From positions 66,280,870-66,344,869 of the forward strand of contig CM043952.1 in the NCBI GenBank assembly GCA_014529385.2: DNA of 64,000 nucleotides, read 5' to 3'. The notes beneath the pieces were generated by a model, which saw nothing but the letters and a program-made list of their open reading frames with translations, had not been told where the DNA came from and searched no databases. This DNA comes from Adiantum capillus-veneris (taxonomy: Eukaryota > Streptophyta > Polypodiopsida > Polypodiales > Pteridaceae). This document shows positions 1 to 10,986 of the stretch, one piece after another. How positions within the stretch are numbered: position 1 is the first letter of the stretch; each line of letters begins with the position of its first letter. Made by a program: the position numbers and the translations under genes.

Positions 1-384
1 AATCCCCTAGCTTGTTGGCTTCCTCTCGATGATGCTTTTATTGTAGGTATGTAGGTATGGGTGGCTACTTTTCCACTCAAATCTATGTCGGGGTGGCTCC
101 CCCTCTAGCTAGTTTTTGTGTTGCAAACAATTTAGAGTATGTCCCAACAATCTTTTTATCATTTGTTTTTGTAGGAATCTCCAAGGATGCTCGCATCGTT
201 GTGAGGAGAAAAGGGAGAGGATAAGATTCGTTGTCAAGAGGAAAAGTAAAAAATGAAATAAATGAGATATGTTTTCAATGTTTTGGTCTACACGTGTGGT
301 CATTTTGGGCTTTTTTGAAGACGTTAGTATATCATTTCATTTCATTTTTCACATTCCTGCTGCTGTGCGTAGGCAGACTCACTC

Positions 385-448
<64 letters not shown>

Positions 449-1624
449 GTGCGCACACACAAGCATGGCGAGGGGATCCCTCCTTGTGCACTATGCGATA
501 TGGAGGAGCAAATCTCTACAAGGTCACTATCAGTGTCAGCGTGAGGAGCTGGGGGCAGCCCATGCAGAGTCAGAGCCGTGATCAAGAGAGGGGGGAAAGC
601 AGGTAGGGGCCTGCAGAGAGACAAAGAGGCATGCAACGTGTGAGGCAAGCTACTGCAGGAGAGCAACATGGCAGAGTGCATCCCATCCAAGGCAGAGCAA
701 CATTTCTTTTTAAACGAGAGGATTTGCAAAATCAGTGGGTAGGCACGGCATCGCCATGAGCTGCAGCTCAATGCTGAGAGTAGTACTCACGATTTTATTG
801 GGATGTTGCTCTATAAGAGCACAGATCTATTTGCGCTCCTAGATTAAAGGAAAAAAAGAAGCATTGAAATGGACCCCCTATGTCTAGTGTGGGATGCATC
901 AGGGGAAGGTGGATTGAGGGGGAGCTTTGATTGTGTCAACATGTTGTGGGACGATCGAGCAGGGAATGTGGAGGGTGAAAGATATGGAGTCTTTGAGGGC
1001 GTAGCTGGTAAGTGATCTGTAAGGGCAGAGCTGAGAGAGATATCTGCGAGTGCGAAATGAATGGGGTACGTGTGTTTTTAGAGGCAGTTCTCTCTCTCCC
1101 TCTGTTGGCGATGATGCAGTTGGAGCTCCAAGAGTTCTCCTTGTCTCTTTCTGTGTTTCTCGTGCAGATGTGCAGGGGTAGGAGATGCATTGGGGGCTTC
1201 TCTTTGTCTCTCTGTGTGTCTCTCTCCTGTGGTGGTGGTTGAGGTTGAAGGCAATGTGGGCAGTGGCCAAGGAGGGAGACGAATGCAAGAAAGAAGGGGA
1301 GGGACAGCTGCTTGCCTTGGGTAGGGGCTGCGTGGGAACAGCTAAGGTGGGGCACTTTTGCTTTTGCGAATGCTAGGAAAAGGAATCTTACAGTGTAATT
1401 AATTAATGAAGCGCAAAGTAGACCTAGTATGTCCAGTATGACTCGAGAAACACTATTTGCAATTGTATTGTTCAAGAGGATATTGTATTGAATGAGACAT
1501 ATGAATACCCAATCAAAGGAGAGCTCCAAAGCAAGCACACCTTTTATTTGTCTCTTCTCTCTTTTTTGGCTTTATAAAAGAAGCCTCGGTGGGGAGTTGG
1601 GTTAGGTATACTTTCAATGTTTTC
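1..1624. other. Non-coding stretch, no gene recognised
   Basis: No reading frame here resembles a known protein; the longer open frames come from the CT microsatellite at 387-446 or from low-complexity CT/TG-rich sequence. A TATAAAA motif lies at 1573-1579, followed by a G-rich stretch; it could be a promoter in a decayed LTR, but no LTR ends or primer site were found next to it. Confidence 0.5.
387..446. repeat. (CT)n microsatellite
   Basis: About 30 uninterrupted CT dinucleotides, ending at a GCGTGCGC segment. Read on the other strand it is (GA)n. Similar tracts recur across the window, often inside mobile elements. Confidence 0.95.
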
Positions 1625-1770
1625 AGTGCCATGATGGAGACTTATCTTAAATTTTATTTTAAGTGTGATGATAGAGACTTATCTTAAATGATTTATTTTT
1701 AATGTTTTTTTAGTGTGATGATGGAAACTTATCTTGAATCTTTTCAGTGTGATGATGGAGACTCAATTCT
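1625..1770. repeat. Degenerate short tandem repeat, four units
   Basis: A core reading GTGTGATGATGGAGACTTAT appears in four variants beginning near 1625, 1662, 1712 and 1746, separated by AT-rich spacers. The spacing (about 35-50 bases) is irregular, so it is an old, diverged array. No coding or RNA function is apparent. Confidence 0.75.
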
Positions 1771-2021
1771 AAAATAATAAATGAATCTTTTTATTAACCT
1801 TTCATTTCACATGTGACATGTCCCGACTTCTCTTGCATTAGCCTTGCATAATTCTAATAAATTCTATAGACACATACACACACACATATATTTATTGATG
1901 ATTTTTTTTCACATTTTATTTCACAACCTCACATTTTTGATTTTTCTTGCATTTTATAGCTTAATTCTAATCAATATTGGGGAAAGTCTCTTTTATTAAA
2001 CGATCGTTGATCAAAGTAGCA

Positions 2022-2632
2022 AACCGGAAATACTAGCAAAAACTTAAAATTAGGATGACTTTTGAACTATTTTCTCACATATTTCACCAGTTTTCCTTCC
2101 CTTTACCACAATTTGCAATCGGCTAGTTTTGATTTTCAACTGGCTCACGGCTAAGCTGAGGCAATCCTTTCTCGAATATTGGTTCCAGTTGAACTGAACC
2201 TAATGATTTTATCACTTTCTTATTGTTTTAGAAATCCATTGCGACCCTTTCACTTGTATAATAAAGTGTCATGATGGGGTGGTTAACATGAGATTTTGAC
2301 AAGGGTTTTCTTTTCAATCAGTTTCACTTAAAATCATTACTTTTAAGTGGAAGATTATATTATCTCTATTTGAACTTCTCTTTTTTTCAAAACTCACTAT
2401 TTATGAGTGAATTGAAGTGTTCGAGAAAGTTTTTTTGCCTAAACAACGAGTTTCTTGCTGATACAAATGCAAACTGGAAATACTAGAAGAAATTTTCAAA
2501 TTTGCAAGATGTTTGAATTATTTTCTAGTATATTTTATCGAGTTTTTTTCCACTTTACCAACCTTTGCAGCTGACTAATCTTGATTTTCAACCGGCTCAG
2601 GGCTAAGCTCATGCACACTTTTCTTGAACACT
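2022..2632. repeat. Diverged direct duplication, about 445 bases apart
   Basis: The segment around 2022-2190 recurs around 2467-2632. Shared landmarks in the same order are CAAAC(C/T)GGAAATACTAG, a T-rich run with CTTTACCA, GATTTTCAAC(T/C)GGCTCA and GGCTAAGCT. The second copy runs almost up to the 3' end of the LINE. The sequence is AT-rich and non-coding, and its source element is not recognised. Confidence 0.65.
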
Positions 2633-3579
2633 AGTGAATTGTATTAAGCACAACATAAAAATTACAAAACAACCTCAAACTCAGGCCGAGCCTTGAGGTG
2701 TTGCAGATTACAAATTGGATGTCTATAGCCTCTCATCGAGGCTAATCATAATCGGGTTTACAAAGTAGGTGAACTATAGTTCAAGGCTTTTACTTATCGC
2801 AGGTTGACAACAAGGCATGGGTAGCCCTAGCCCAGTCTCTTGAGCCTTGCTTACTTCCAAGCATACAGATCATTCCTCTGCTATCTTGTATAATGTTTGA
2901 TAAGCTTGCCACATCAAGATCTCCTTCAAACTTGTTGCAGTTCCTCGCCCTCCATATATGGTGAAAGAAGAAGTACCTGACAGTTTGAGTTCAAATGAGG
3001 AGAGCAGGATTTCCCATCTTCTTGCCACCAAGGAACATATCAGTCTTGAAGAACCTGATCTTCCATATCCTTTGGACCCACATGCAAATTTTCCCAGCCG
3101 CCAGACTTCTTATTGCCTTGGATTCCATGAATAGGTGGGCCAGACCTTAACTAGCTATCATGCCCCAAGCATCGACCATACCCAATTCCTCTTTCCTAGA
3201 TCTTTATGCCCGTTGGTAGAGGCCCCCCACATCACCTTTCACAAAAATATCTTCATAAACTATGGCCACTTTGGCTTTTAGATTTTCTCCACGACTTCCT
3301 CCCATCGTTCTTCCAGCCATTGTTTCTTCCAAATTTTGTTGAGGGGGCTAGACCAATTATTATTGTGCATCAATGCATGATATTTAGAATGGGGTTTCCA
3401 AAAAGACTACTTCCGGCCTGCGATCTCCAGCCATTCCACTCAATCCAAAATTCATAGATTGGCATTACTACATTGTCAAGCTCTTTTATCACTTTGTTGA
3501 CCAACAATATCTCAAAGCCATTTAGTCGGTATTGGTTTGCCAAAAAGTCAATGGTACTCGATCTCTTACTGTTACTATC

Positions 3580-4044
3580 CTAGAAGTGAACAAACCAATT
3601 TAGCCCCTTATTATTCACTTTCCTGGCCATTTCTATCCAAAATGGGCTTTGTGGTGGTCCTAAAACTTTAGACAGCCAGGGGGACCGGTGGAAGATGGAG
3701 TTCTTCAAGTACCTGGTTTCTTCCCCCCACTCCAATACCCTAGCTTCTCTTTTGCACTTCCTCACCAGTTTCCTTGAGATGCCACCCAGACTTAGGCTAG
3801 ACCACGTCAGGGCTAAAATTTTGTCATCATGAAACTCTACCCCTTTCCACTTACCACCTTTCAAATGAAGTTTAGTTGTATCTAGCATATCATTGGTCAT
3901 GATAGCCCCATCTTGGTCCTGTTTAGCCAATGAGACCATAAATTTAGCGCACAAGGCCTCAACATGGGCAACTGGGTTAAGAGTTCCGAGACCTCCTTCG
4001 TCCCCACCGGTTGAGCAACTAGCTCCCATTTGGCCCACTACCAT
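3580..4044 (-). pseudogene. LINE ORF2 C-terminal region, fragment
   Basis: This open frame of about 154 codons corresponds to the part of LINE ORF2 downstream of the reverse transcriptase. It has the hallmark GGLGTLNPVAHVEALCAKF, the post-RT segment in which plant L1 proteins usually read GGLG followed by a run on 'AL.AKW'. The rest of the C-terminus (zf-RVT-like, with WRERN...) is recognisable in broken frames toward 2850. The matching part of LINE copy 2 (about 50900-51330) carries small deletions. The initiating Met is arbitrary because the frame is an internal fragment. It is not expected to be functional. Confidence 0.75.
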
Positions 4045-4260
4045 GGTCTAGAGGTTTTCGTGTTGTTTTTCCATAAATATATTTTTACTTGTTTTAAGAA
4101 TTCTTTCTAGTGACACTTAGCCATCTTGAGAATTGGACTGATGAAGGCAATATAAGGGAGCATAAATGAGTTTATTGCTTTAATCCGGCTCAAAAATGGG
4201 AGAAGAGCATACTCCCACCTTCTTATTTTTGCTTTGACTTTTCAAGAACTCAATGAGATA

Positions 4261-4263
4261 TTT
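4261..4263. other. Target-site duplication, left copy (TTT)
   Basis: TTT immediately precedes the CACTA terminus and is matched by TTT at 11000-11002. The uninterrupted LINE paralogue has a single TTT at 51573-51575. Confidence 0.9.
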
Positions 4264-4276
4264 CACTATAAGAGGT
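4264..4276 (+). repeat. CACTA terminal inverted repeat, left
   Basis: CACTATAAGAGGT matches the reverse complement of 10987-10999 at 12 of 13 positions (one T/C difference). Similarity stops after this short block, as is usual for CACTA elements. Confidence 0.92.
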
Positions 4277-4284
4277 ACTTAATA

Positions 4285-4410
4285 TTAGCGACGTTCGTAG
4301 TGCAACGCTCAAAAGTGAAAACCCACGACATCGCTATGGGCGTCACTATGAGCATTGCTAAGTTACAAGTAAACTAGCGACACTCATAGCGATGCTTATA
4401 GTGACGCCAA
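4285..4410. repeat. CACTA subterminal repeats, left cluster
   Basis: Short motifs of the type TAGCGAC, ATAGCGATG and GGCGTCACTAT occur here in both orientations, for example GGCGTCACTAT near 4339 and its complement ATAGTGACGCC at 4398-4408. In CACTA elements such clusters are the expected binding sites of the element's accessory (TnpA-type) protein; that role is inferred from the family. Confidence 0.8.
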
Positions 4411-4535
4411 CAGGGGTAAAAAAATAACTGAGAGCGTCCGAAAACTCAGATATGAGATCTGAGTTTTTGGCGTGTGCTCAAGAAGGCAAAGGTAACCCGC
4501 ACTCTCCCTCTCTCTCTCTTTCTTCTCCATACACA

Positions 4536-4685
4536 CACACATACACACACACACACACACACGAGAGGAGAGGAAGAAGAGCCAACTATGCTCCTTCCCT
4601 CTTCTCACTCTCATGTTCCCTTCCCCTCTTTCTGTCTCTCTCTTTTCCTCTCTCTCTCTCTCTCACACACACACATTGTCTTTTT

Positions 4686-4739
<54 letters not shown>

Positions 4740-4806
4740 ACATGCATAAACAAAAAACACACACGCACATGCATAAACAAAGAATGCATACACACATTGA
4801 GAGAGG

Positions 4807-4866
<60 letters not shown>
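4536..4866. repeat. Compound microsatellite (CA)n / (CT)n / (GA)n
   Basis: This run holds (CA)n at about 4536-4561, a CT-rich stretch with CA at about 4650-4675, (GA)n at 4689-4738, two short blocks of CATGCATAAACAAA type, and (GA)n at 4811-4866. Open frames read through it consist only of alternating dipeptides. Confidence 0.95.
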
Positions 4867-4869
<3 letters not shown>

Positions 4870-4875
4870 AGAAGA

Positions 4876-5253
4876 AGAAGAAGAGAGTTTTAACGTCGTA
4901 GGAAACTATCCCAAGAGACCTTAAAGATCTAGTCGACGAGGAGTTGAACTCAAGGCCTGTTATTCAAGAGGGAAATGACATAACCAATCTACCACACTTG
5001 GGTGATAGAAAGGCTATACCATTTTTCTCCTTTTATCGGCGCGCACACACACACCCACACACACACACCCGAGAAGAAGAGAGTTTAATTTAACATCGTA
5101 GGAAACTATCCCAAGAGACCTTAAAGATCTAGCCAATGAGGAGTTGAACTCAAGACCTGTTATTCAAGAGGGAAATGGCATAACCAATCTACCACACTTG
5201 GGTGATAGAAATGTTAGACCATTTTCCTCTTTTTATTGGCACACACACACACA

Positions 5254-5289
<36 letters not shown>

Positions 5290-5340
5290 AAGAAGAGAGT
5301 TTTAATGTCGTAGGAAACTATCCCAAGAGACCTTAAAGAT
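4876..5340 (-). repeat. Tandem repeat with a tRNA-like (SINE-type) core, about 2.3 units
   Basis: A unit of about 200-210 bases is repeated: 4876-5070, 5071-5285 and a partial copy to 5340. Units are joined by (CA)n and GAAGAAGAG tracts. On the minus strand each full unit contains TGGTAGATTGGTTA (4994 to 4981 in unit 1), resembling a polymerase III A box, and GAGTTCAACTC (4951 to 4941), resembling a B box. They are spaced about 54 bases from the first base of A to the last base of B, as in a tRNA. This suggests a tRNA-derived SINE or tRNA pseudogene trapped and amplified in tandem inside the CACTA element. No cloverleaf was computed, and a functional tRNA is unlikely. Confidence 0.5.
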
Positions 5341-6060
5341 TAAGTTAAATGTAGACTTACGTTAGATTAGATTTATGTTTATTTTTAGTTAGATTTATGT
5401 TAAATTAGATTAAATTTAGGTTTATTTTGAGTTTAAGATTAAGTTAGATCTAGATTTATGTTCGATGGACTAGCTTTCTTTAGATTTAGGTGAAGGTGCG
5501 CTCATGATGGTAAGCATTGTATGAAAAACACTTGCTCATATGAAAAGTACTGAAAAAGACTCCGTTTTCCTGCATGAGAAAATTTCATGCTCTCACAGCC
5601 TCGACAGTCCATGCGGACGAGCAATTCCACCTGTATGTTTGACTGTTGCTACCATACAATAAGCCGTCATGATCAGCCAATGGAAGAGAAAATTTAGCCT
5701 ACACAGAAATTAGTGATGCAAGATGACGATTCCAAGGGTCACACACACCACAACTCGTCAAATCTAGAGTAAGAATTAAGTGCTTTGAGTAGGCATCAAC
5801 TGCATTGCAAGAATGGCGTACCTACATGCTACATACAAAGATCTACTGTGAAAAGATGTTAAGATGCTGTGAAATGCTACAGCTAGAGAAGAGGGAAAGG
5901 GGTTTTGTCCACTATATGCACTATCTCTTGTATCCACAAATATAGGGATTGACCAATAAAGACGAGATTATAACCCGGTGGTTCTGATCTCCGAGCACCT
6001 CTAGACCGAGGTGTGTGGGGATTGGACATGACTAGAGAATGTGAGGTAGTTTACATTGTG

Positions 6061-6064
<4 letters not shown>
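5341..6064. other. Non-coding CACTA interior
   Basis: The first part (5341-5490) is a degenerate TTAGATTTA-type low-complexity stretch. The rest has no recognisable frame or RNA and probably holds the 5' untranslated or promoter region of the transposase gene, but no clear TATA box could be assigned. Confidence 0.45.

Positions 6065-6144
<80 letters not shown>
6065..6144. repeat. (GA)n microsatellite
   Basis: About 40 GA dinucleotides, 68 bases upstream of the first transposase start codon. Confidence 0.95.
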
Positions 6145-6147
<3 letters not shown>

Positions 6148-6211
6148 AAGACGAAGAATGCCAATAGAAGATTGAATTTGTTGTTCAGGTTATAAGGTTT
6201 TTACCCTCATT

Positions 6212-9200
6212 ATGAGTAGTAATGAGGATGTGGGGCAGTCCAACCGAAACACCTATCTCTCAATGAGGATCTTATATCCTTGTAATCAATGCAAGCATGC
6301 TGTGCAACGGACAAGACACGTTTCTTTGCAGCACATTCGCGAATTTGGCGAGTTCGATCCATCTATTATAGATCGAGTTGTTTCCAATTATAAATCGTTG
6401 GACTCTGATGCTAGCCAACAGGCAGCAATCTTGCAACCCAATAGACGTGTTCGCAGGCGCTTTCGTCAAGCAACATATGTGAGACCACAAGATGTAGCCT
6501 CTGACAGCTCGGGGGATGATCATGCAGATAACATTCCCAACGAGGCAATGTTTGAGCCCGAGATTAATGAAATGATCGAGACGATCATGGATTCAGAAAG
6601 GCTTATCTATGATGATTTATGAAAAGTGAAGCCGATACGCCATTGTATAATGGAGCACGTGTGTTTAGATTGAAGGCGCTACTGGTTCTTCTCAACATGC
6701 AAACAAAGTTTGGATGGAGTGACACTAGCGTCACAACGCTTTTCAGGTGATCTATTACAATTAGTTTACTTTAATAAAAAACTCTAGAATGACACTAGCG
6801 TCACAACGCTTTTCAGGTGATCTATTACAATTAGTTTACTTCAATAAAAAACTCTAGATAATGATCTGATAGATTTTTACACAATTGTACCGTATTTTTT
6901 TTGTTTTGTAGATTGCTCAAAGAGCACATACTGCGAGCTGATGATGTAATGCCAGATTCCAGAGAGGAAGCAAGAAAGATTTTGCAAAACTTGGGGATGG
7001 ATTACAATTCGATCCACGCTTGTCCTAACGGCTGTATTCTTTTAAGAGGGGAATACATAGACATGGAGAAGTGTCCGAAATGTGACTCCGAGAGATATCG
7101 AGTAGATCTCCATGGAACAAAAATTCCACAAAAGGTTTTGCGACATTTTCCTCTGCTTTCTTGCATCAAGCATTTCTTCGAATGTAAGTCCATGGCCGCC
7201 CTAGCATCATGCATGAGGAGAATAAATCTTCGGATGGTGTGCTACGGATTCGTGCAGATTGTGCAGCCTAGAAACATATTGATGAAACATGGTCCAATTT
7301 TTCTAGGGAAGCTTGAAATTTGCGCTTAGGCCTGGCTATGGATGGCATAAATCCATTTGGTCAAAGATCAAAATCTTACAGTGTATGGCCTGTTGTCATC
7401 ATCAACTACAACATTCCCCCGTGGTTGACTACGAAGAAGGGGCACCTATGGCTAAGCTTGATTGTGTCGGGGCGATATAAAGTGAAGAATATGGATCTGT
7501 ATCTTCGTCCATTATTGGAAGAGCTACAACAATTGTGGATTGGCATAGAAGTGGTGGATGAGCCAATACATAGGTCGACGGAATGCTTTGATCAGAGGCA
7601 TTCTAATGTGGACCATGCATGACTATCCCGGACTAACATAATGCTCAGGTGATTTACACTCCTCACTCATGTGTATACATGCAGGGCTTCAAACAAGCGG
7701 ATACAAAGCATGTGTCACATGTGGACCTAGATTAAATGCACGTCGGGCGCCCTCATTGAAGAAAAAAATCTACGAAGGTCATCAAGTGTATATTCCAGAG
7801 AATCATGTGTTACACGATGGATTTTTGGGAAGAGAGCCACCGAGGATGTCTGCACAAGCATGGTTAGAGCAGAAGGAGATGTGTGATGACGGTTTGCCCA
7901 CAGGGATGAAGAGACTATCTCTATGGTACGAGTTACCATACTCGCCCCGACTCATGATCAATCACTTGTTTGATCCAATGCACATATTCAAGAATGTGGG
8001 TAATCTACTATGGGACCATCTGACCGGTAAGAAAGATACATTGAGAGCCACTGTTGACCTTAGAAATGTGGATCGTATGGAGCAATATTGGCCGCAGACA
8101 GCATCCGATGGATCGATAAAACTCCCTAAAGCACCATGGATTTTCACAGGAGCCCAAGAACGCAAAGTAAAAGAGACCATTTGATCTTTGCAGACCCCCA
8201 CTTGCGTAATGCACTCACTTTGAACGTGTTTTACTAAAGAAGGAAAGCTTATCAGTTTGAAGCCACACGACTGGCATAAAATGTGTCAGGTATGTTCATA
8301 GTGGAATATATCATAGTGGAAATTGTGTAACAAATTCGTGTGTAGACTTTAATATCATTGTTGCATGTGTTTTGCAGTTTATTTTACCGGTGGCCATTGA
8401 GGGACTCCATACCATTTGCCAAACTAAACGCTGCGGAGGTTGTGTGCATGTTTGAGAAACACTTTTCTACTACCATGCTAACCATTCAGGTGCATCTTCT
8501 TGTTCACATAGTTGATGAGGTGGAACTAGCTGGCATAGTACGTTCCAGATGGATGTTCTTTTTAGAACGTTTGATGAAAACGGTCAAGGGATATGTGCGT
8601 CAGAAGGCACGTCTGGAGGGTAGCATGGCAGAAGGTTGGCTGGTATTAGAGTCCCTAGTGTACATTGGAGAGTGGCTAGATGGATTTGATAAAGCCTGGG
8701 ACACGCTATGGCAAACCATAGATGATGAGCGCATATCTGGGATTGTCATGTGAAATCTCGATGTTGAGAAGAAGATGACGGAAGATCTAGAGGCTAAAAT
8801 CAACCGATTTGCATGCTTCACAATCCAGTGATGCAAAAGTGGATTTCACAAAATGAGGATGCAAAGCAAGAGCGAAAAAGGGCAAGAATCGAGTGGAGAC
8901 GGGGAAGACGACCACCGATGCACTATCCGACGGGTCTGGAGAGACTATCAACATTCATGAGCTTAAGATGGTTGCACAACCAATTGAAAAGCGCACAACA
9001 ATGCGGTGAAGAAGTGACTGAGGAAGAGTGGGAGTACTCTTGGGGTTGCGCGACCAAGGTAAGTTTGCAATGTACAACTAGTGACTTTCTAGATGTTTGA
9101 ACGGCCACTCATAGTCTTTGTTGGTTGTAGTATAAGTCATACACAACAACATGGTGTAAAGGTCAACATTTTAGGGTGGAACGGATCGACAAAAAGCGTT

Positions 9201-9807
9201 TTACTCAAGATTGTGGAATCATGGCAAAATTTGAACAGTCTATTTGACGACGGTCCTCTGATGCAGATCCTATGGTGGTGGAACTCACTTACATCGGCAC
9301 GCTACAAGAGATTTTCAGGATCGATTATAGAGGATTTTTTGTCAACTTGTTCGACATGCAATGGTTCAAGATAATCATGGAGGGTCGCAACGCTACTGTG
9401 CATAGAGGAGAGTCTGGTTTTCTTGAGGTGGATTCAACTAAGAAACGGACTGACCTAAGGGACACTTTTGTACTACCCGAGCATTATGAACAAGTAAGTA
9501 TGTAAATAGTTAACATCCCATTTTAGAAGTTATGTCCTTGGAAGCTCTCATGTAAGTTATGTGGCTCTGGCAGGTGATATTTCATGCTACAAAGTCTGCA
9601 TCAAACTGGTGGTACGTCATAGAGGTAGCCCCTCGTAGTGCACGGACGTAGGAAGGCTACCATGTGCCAATCATAGTGGAATCAATGGAGGAGATTGGAG
9701 AATATGCTCAGTCAGAAGCCGCTGAGGTGGTGCCAGACAAGCATCAAGCTGTTACTCTCTATGGGGTGCATGCAGAGGATCTACAAAATGAAATGGAGGA
9801 CATCTAG
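6212..9807 (+). pseudogene. TNP2-like CACTA transposase gene, multi-exon and disrupted
   Basis: The encoded protein would excise and reinsert the CACTA element by binding its ends in the nucleus. Segments in order: a transposase-associated domain (6212-6622, with CNQCKHAVQRTRHVSLQHI); a TNP2 start segment (6620-6746 plus 6912-7210, with PNGCILLRGEYIDMEKCPKC); VRLGLA-type segment 7320-7622; a core at 7669-8184 (HLFDPMHIFKNVGNLLWDHL); the conserved 8378-8750 block (VHLLVHIVDEVELAG, RSRWMFFLERLMKTVKGYV); and a C-terminal DUF4216-like part (9272-9493 plus 9574-9807). Introns with GT-AG ends are supported at 6747-6911, 8290-8377 and 9494-9573, because the family frame resumes across each. Frameshifts lie near 6620, 7215, 7580, 8420 and 9240. 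In-frame stops include TAG near 7270, where the family has Trp, and one near 9648. Confidence 0.85.
6720..6859 (+). repeat. 70-bp tandem duplication across an exon end and splice donor
   Basis: Two 70-base copies (6720-6789 and 6790-6859), differing at very few positions, each contain the exon end ACGCTTTTCAG and the donor GTGATC. The first donor (6747) preserves the transposase frame into the acceptor at 6911. The second donor (6817) lies inside the intron. Confidence 0.9.
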
Positions 9808-10097
9808 TTAAACGGAGAGCTCTATATAGATACAAGAAGTTATGATGAGCTTTGCGATGATGAGAGAGAGACCTCTTAAAGCCATAAATATTGTATTTGA
9901 ACAATCTAGCTCCATTTTATAATATATATTGTATTCACGTGGCTTTTTGTCCATTTTTGTCTATATGCGTCATTGTGTGTTTGTATTTAATGGTCTTTGC
10001 ATCCAGTCCAGGAACGTATGCTCTAAGTATGTTTGATAGTTTAGGGTTTAGGGGTTTTTAAATTCTAACATAATGGATTCTTTGTATGTTTTGACAG

Positions 10098-10370
10098 TGG
10101 TCGATGACAGGACGTGACCCCACACCATACGAGCACGAGTACGCAGGTAGGAAGGGCTTAATTGCCTTGATGGACATTCCGAGTTCTCGCGGCAGCATGG
10201 TTAGTATTAGGGTTTACTCTTTTCTATTTGTTGTATTGTTTTATAAACGTCGCTATATGTTTATACTTAGAGAAAGCTGTCTTATTGTTTTTTTTTGCAA
10301 AATTCAACAGATACGCTGCTTGGACGTGATGAGACGCCTGATTAGACGACGTCACTCTAGCCGTAGCTAG
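10098..10370 (+). CDS. Small two-exon basic ORF downstream of the transposase (partial)
   Basis: A plausible acceptor (TTTTGACAG, ending at 10097) opens exon 10098-10199, which reads MTGRDPTPYEHEYAGRK and on to SSRGSM. A GT-AG intron (10200-10310) leads to exon 10311-10370, which reads IRCLDVMRRLIRRRHSSRS and then stops. The C-terminus is strongly basic. Earlier exons must exist if it is real. In CACTA elements a second gene or alternative product (TnpA type) binds the subterminal repeats; this could be its last part, but no family match was recognised, so that role is only a guess from position. Confidence 0.35.
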   Translation, partial: WSMTGRDPTPYEHEYAGRKGLIALMDIPSSRGSMVSIRVYSFLFVVLFYKRRYMFILRESCLIVFFCKIQQIRCLDVMRRLIRRRHSSRS

Positions 10371-10740
10371 ATAGCATTAGTTTCTTTTTTTCATAGCATA
10401 TGTATCATGAGATGACTTTTATACGTCTTTTTGAAAACCATGTATATTTTTTCAATAATCATAATGGTGTTGTAACTATTACATTTGCAAAGTTTAACAA
10501 TCAAGTGATTTTGCCTATGATGTGTACAATTGTCATTGATTTACTTTCATCAATTTACTTTTGTCAGTTTTGTATCTTTATTCTACAAACAATACTATGG
10601 ATGATGGAGTTAATGGTTATATTGTCTTGTGGGTGACTACTTTGGGTCTATATCTAAGCTTGCACTTTTTTTCAAAGGTGAATCAATTAGTGAAACATTC
10701 AATATGGTTGAATGCCCTACCACCAATTTTTTTTTCTCTC
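10371..10740. other. AT-rich non-coding CACTA right interior
   Basis: The stretch is AT-rich with no convincing frame. It probably contains the 3' end of the element's transcript; nothing specific can be assigned. Confidence 0.4.
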
Positions 10741-10935
10741 GGGTGTCGCTATGACTGTCGCTATATAAGGCTCTGCAGTGTTGCTATAAACGTCGTTATA
10801 GATGGCTTGTAAACGTCGCTATGATCATCGCTATAGGCGTCACTATATAGCGAAAATTATAGCGACGAATATAGCGATCATTATAGCGATGCTCATAGCG
10901 ACGTTCCCGTATCGACAGTCTTAGTGACGCCGGGG
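10741..10935. repeat. CACTA subterminal repeats, right cluster
   Basis: A dense set of motifs such as GTCGCTAT, ATAGCGAC, ATAGCGATC and GGCGTCACTATATAGCG occurs in both orientations, with more copies than at the left end. The cluster ends about 65 bases inside the terminus with AGTGACGCC, the same motif that closes the left cluster. Confidence 0.82.
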
Positions 10936-10986
10936 AGTATAAAAACCCAATGTATTTCCATCCTAACAACGTCACAAGAGAACACA

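Larger units (their letters stand above)
2633..4263 (-). mobile_element. LINE copy 1, 3' half (left of the CACTA insertion)
   Basis: This is the 3' end of a non-LTR retrotransposon read on the minus strand. It matches LINE copy 2 (50133-51575) along its length, in the same orientation. Its terminal part (about 2633-2820) reads as a 3' UTR ending in a TTAATACAATTCAC-like sequence, as in plant L1 elements; no poly-A tail is visible. The element continues at 11000 beyond the CACTA transposon. The outer boundary is approximate because no flanking target duplication was identified. Confidence 0.85.

Noticed and set aside
385-771. Open frames of Arg-Glu or Ser-Leu dipeptides at (CT)n/(GA)n tracts (also near 4450-4900, 18760-19150, 20119-20358, 29976-30507, 45620-45932)
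   Set aside because: They are translations of microsatellites; nothing outside the repeat in these frames resembles a protein.
4937-5001. A functional tRNA gene
   Set aside because: A-box and B-box-like motifs and spacing are present, but acceptor-stem pairing and a clear anticodon arm were not found, and the unit is part of a tandem repeat; kept only as a tRNA-like repeat.
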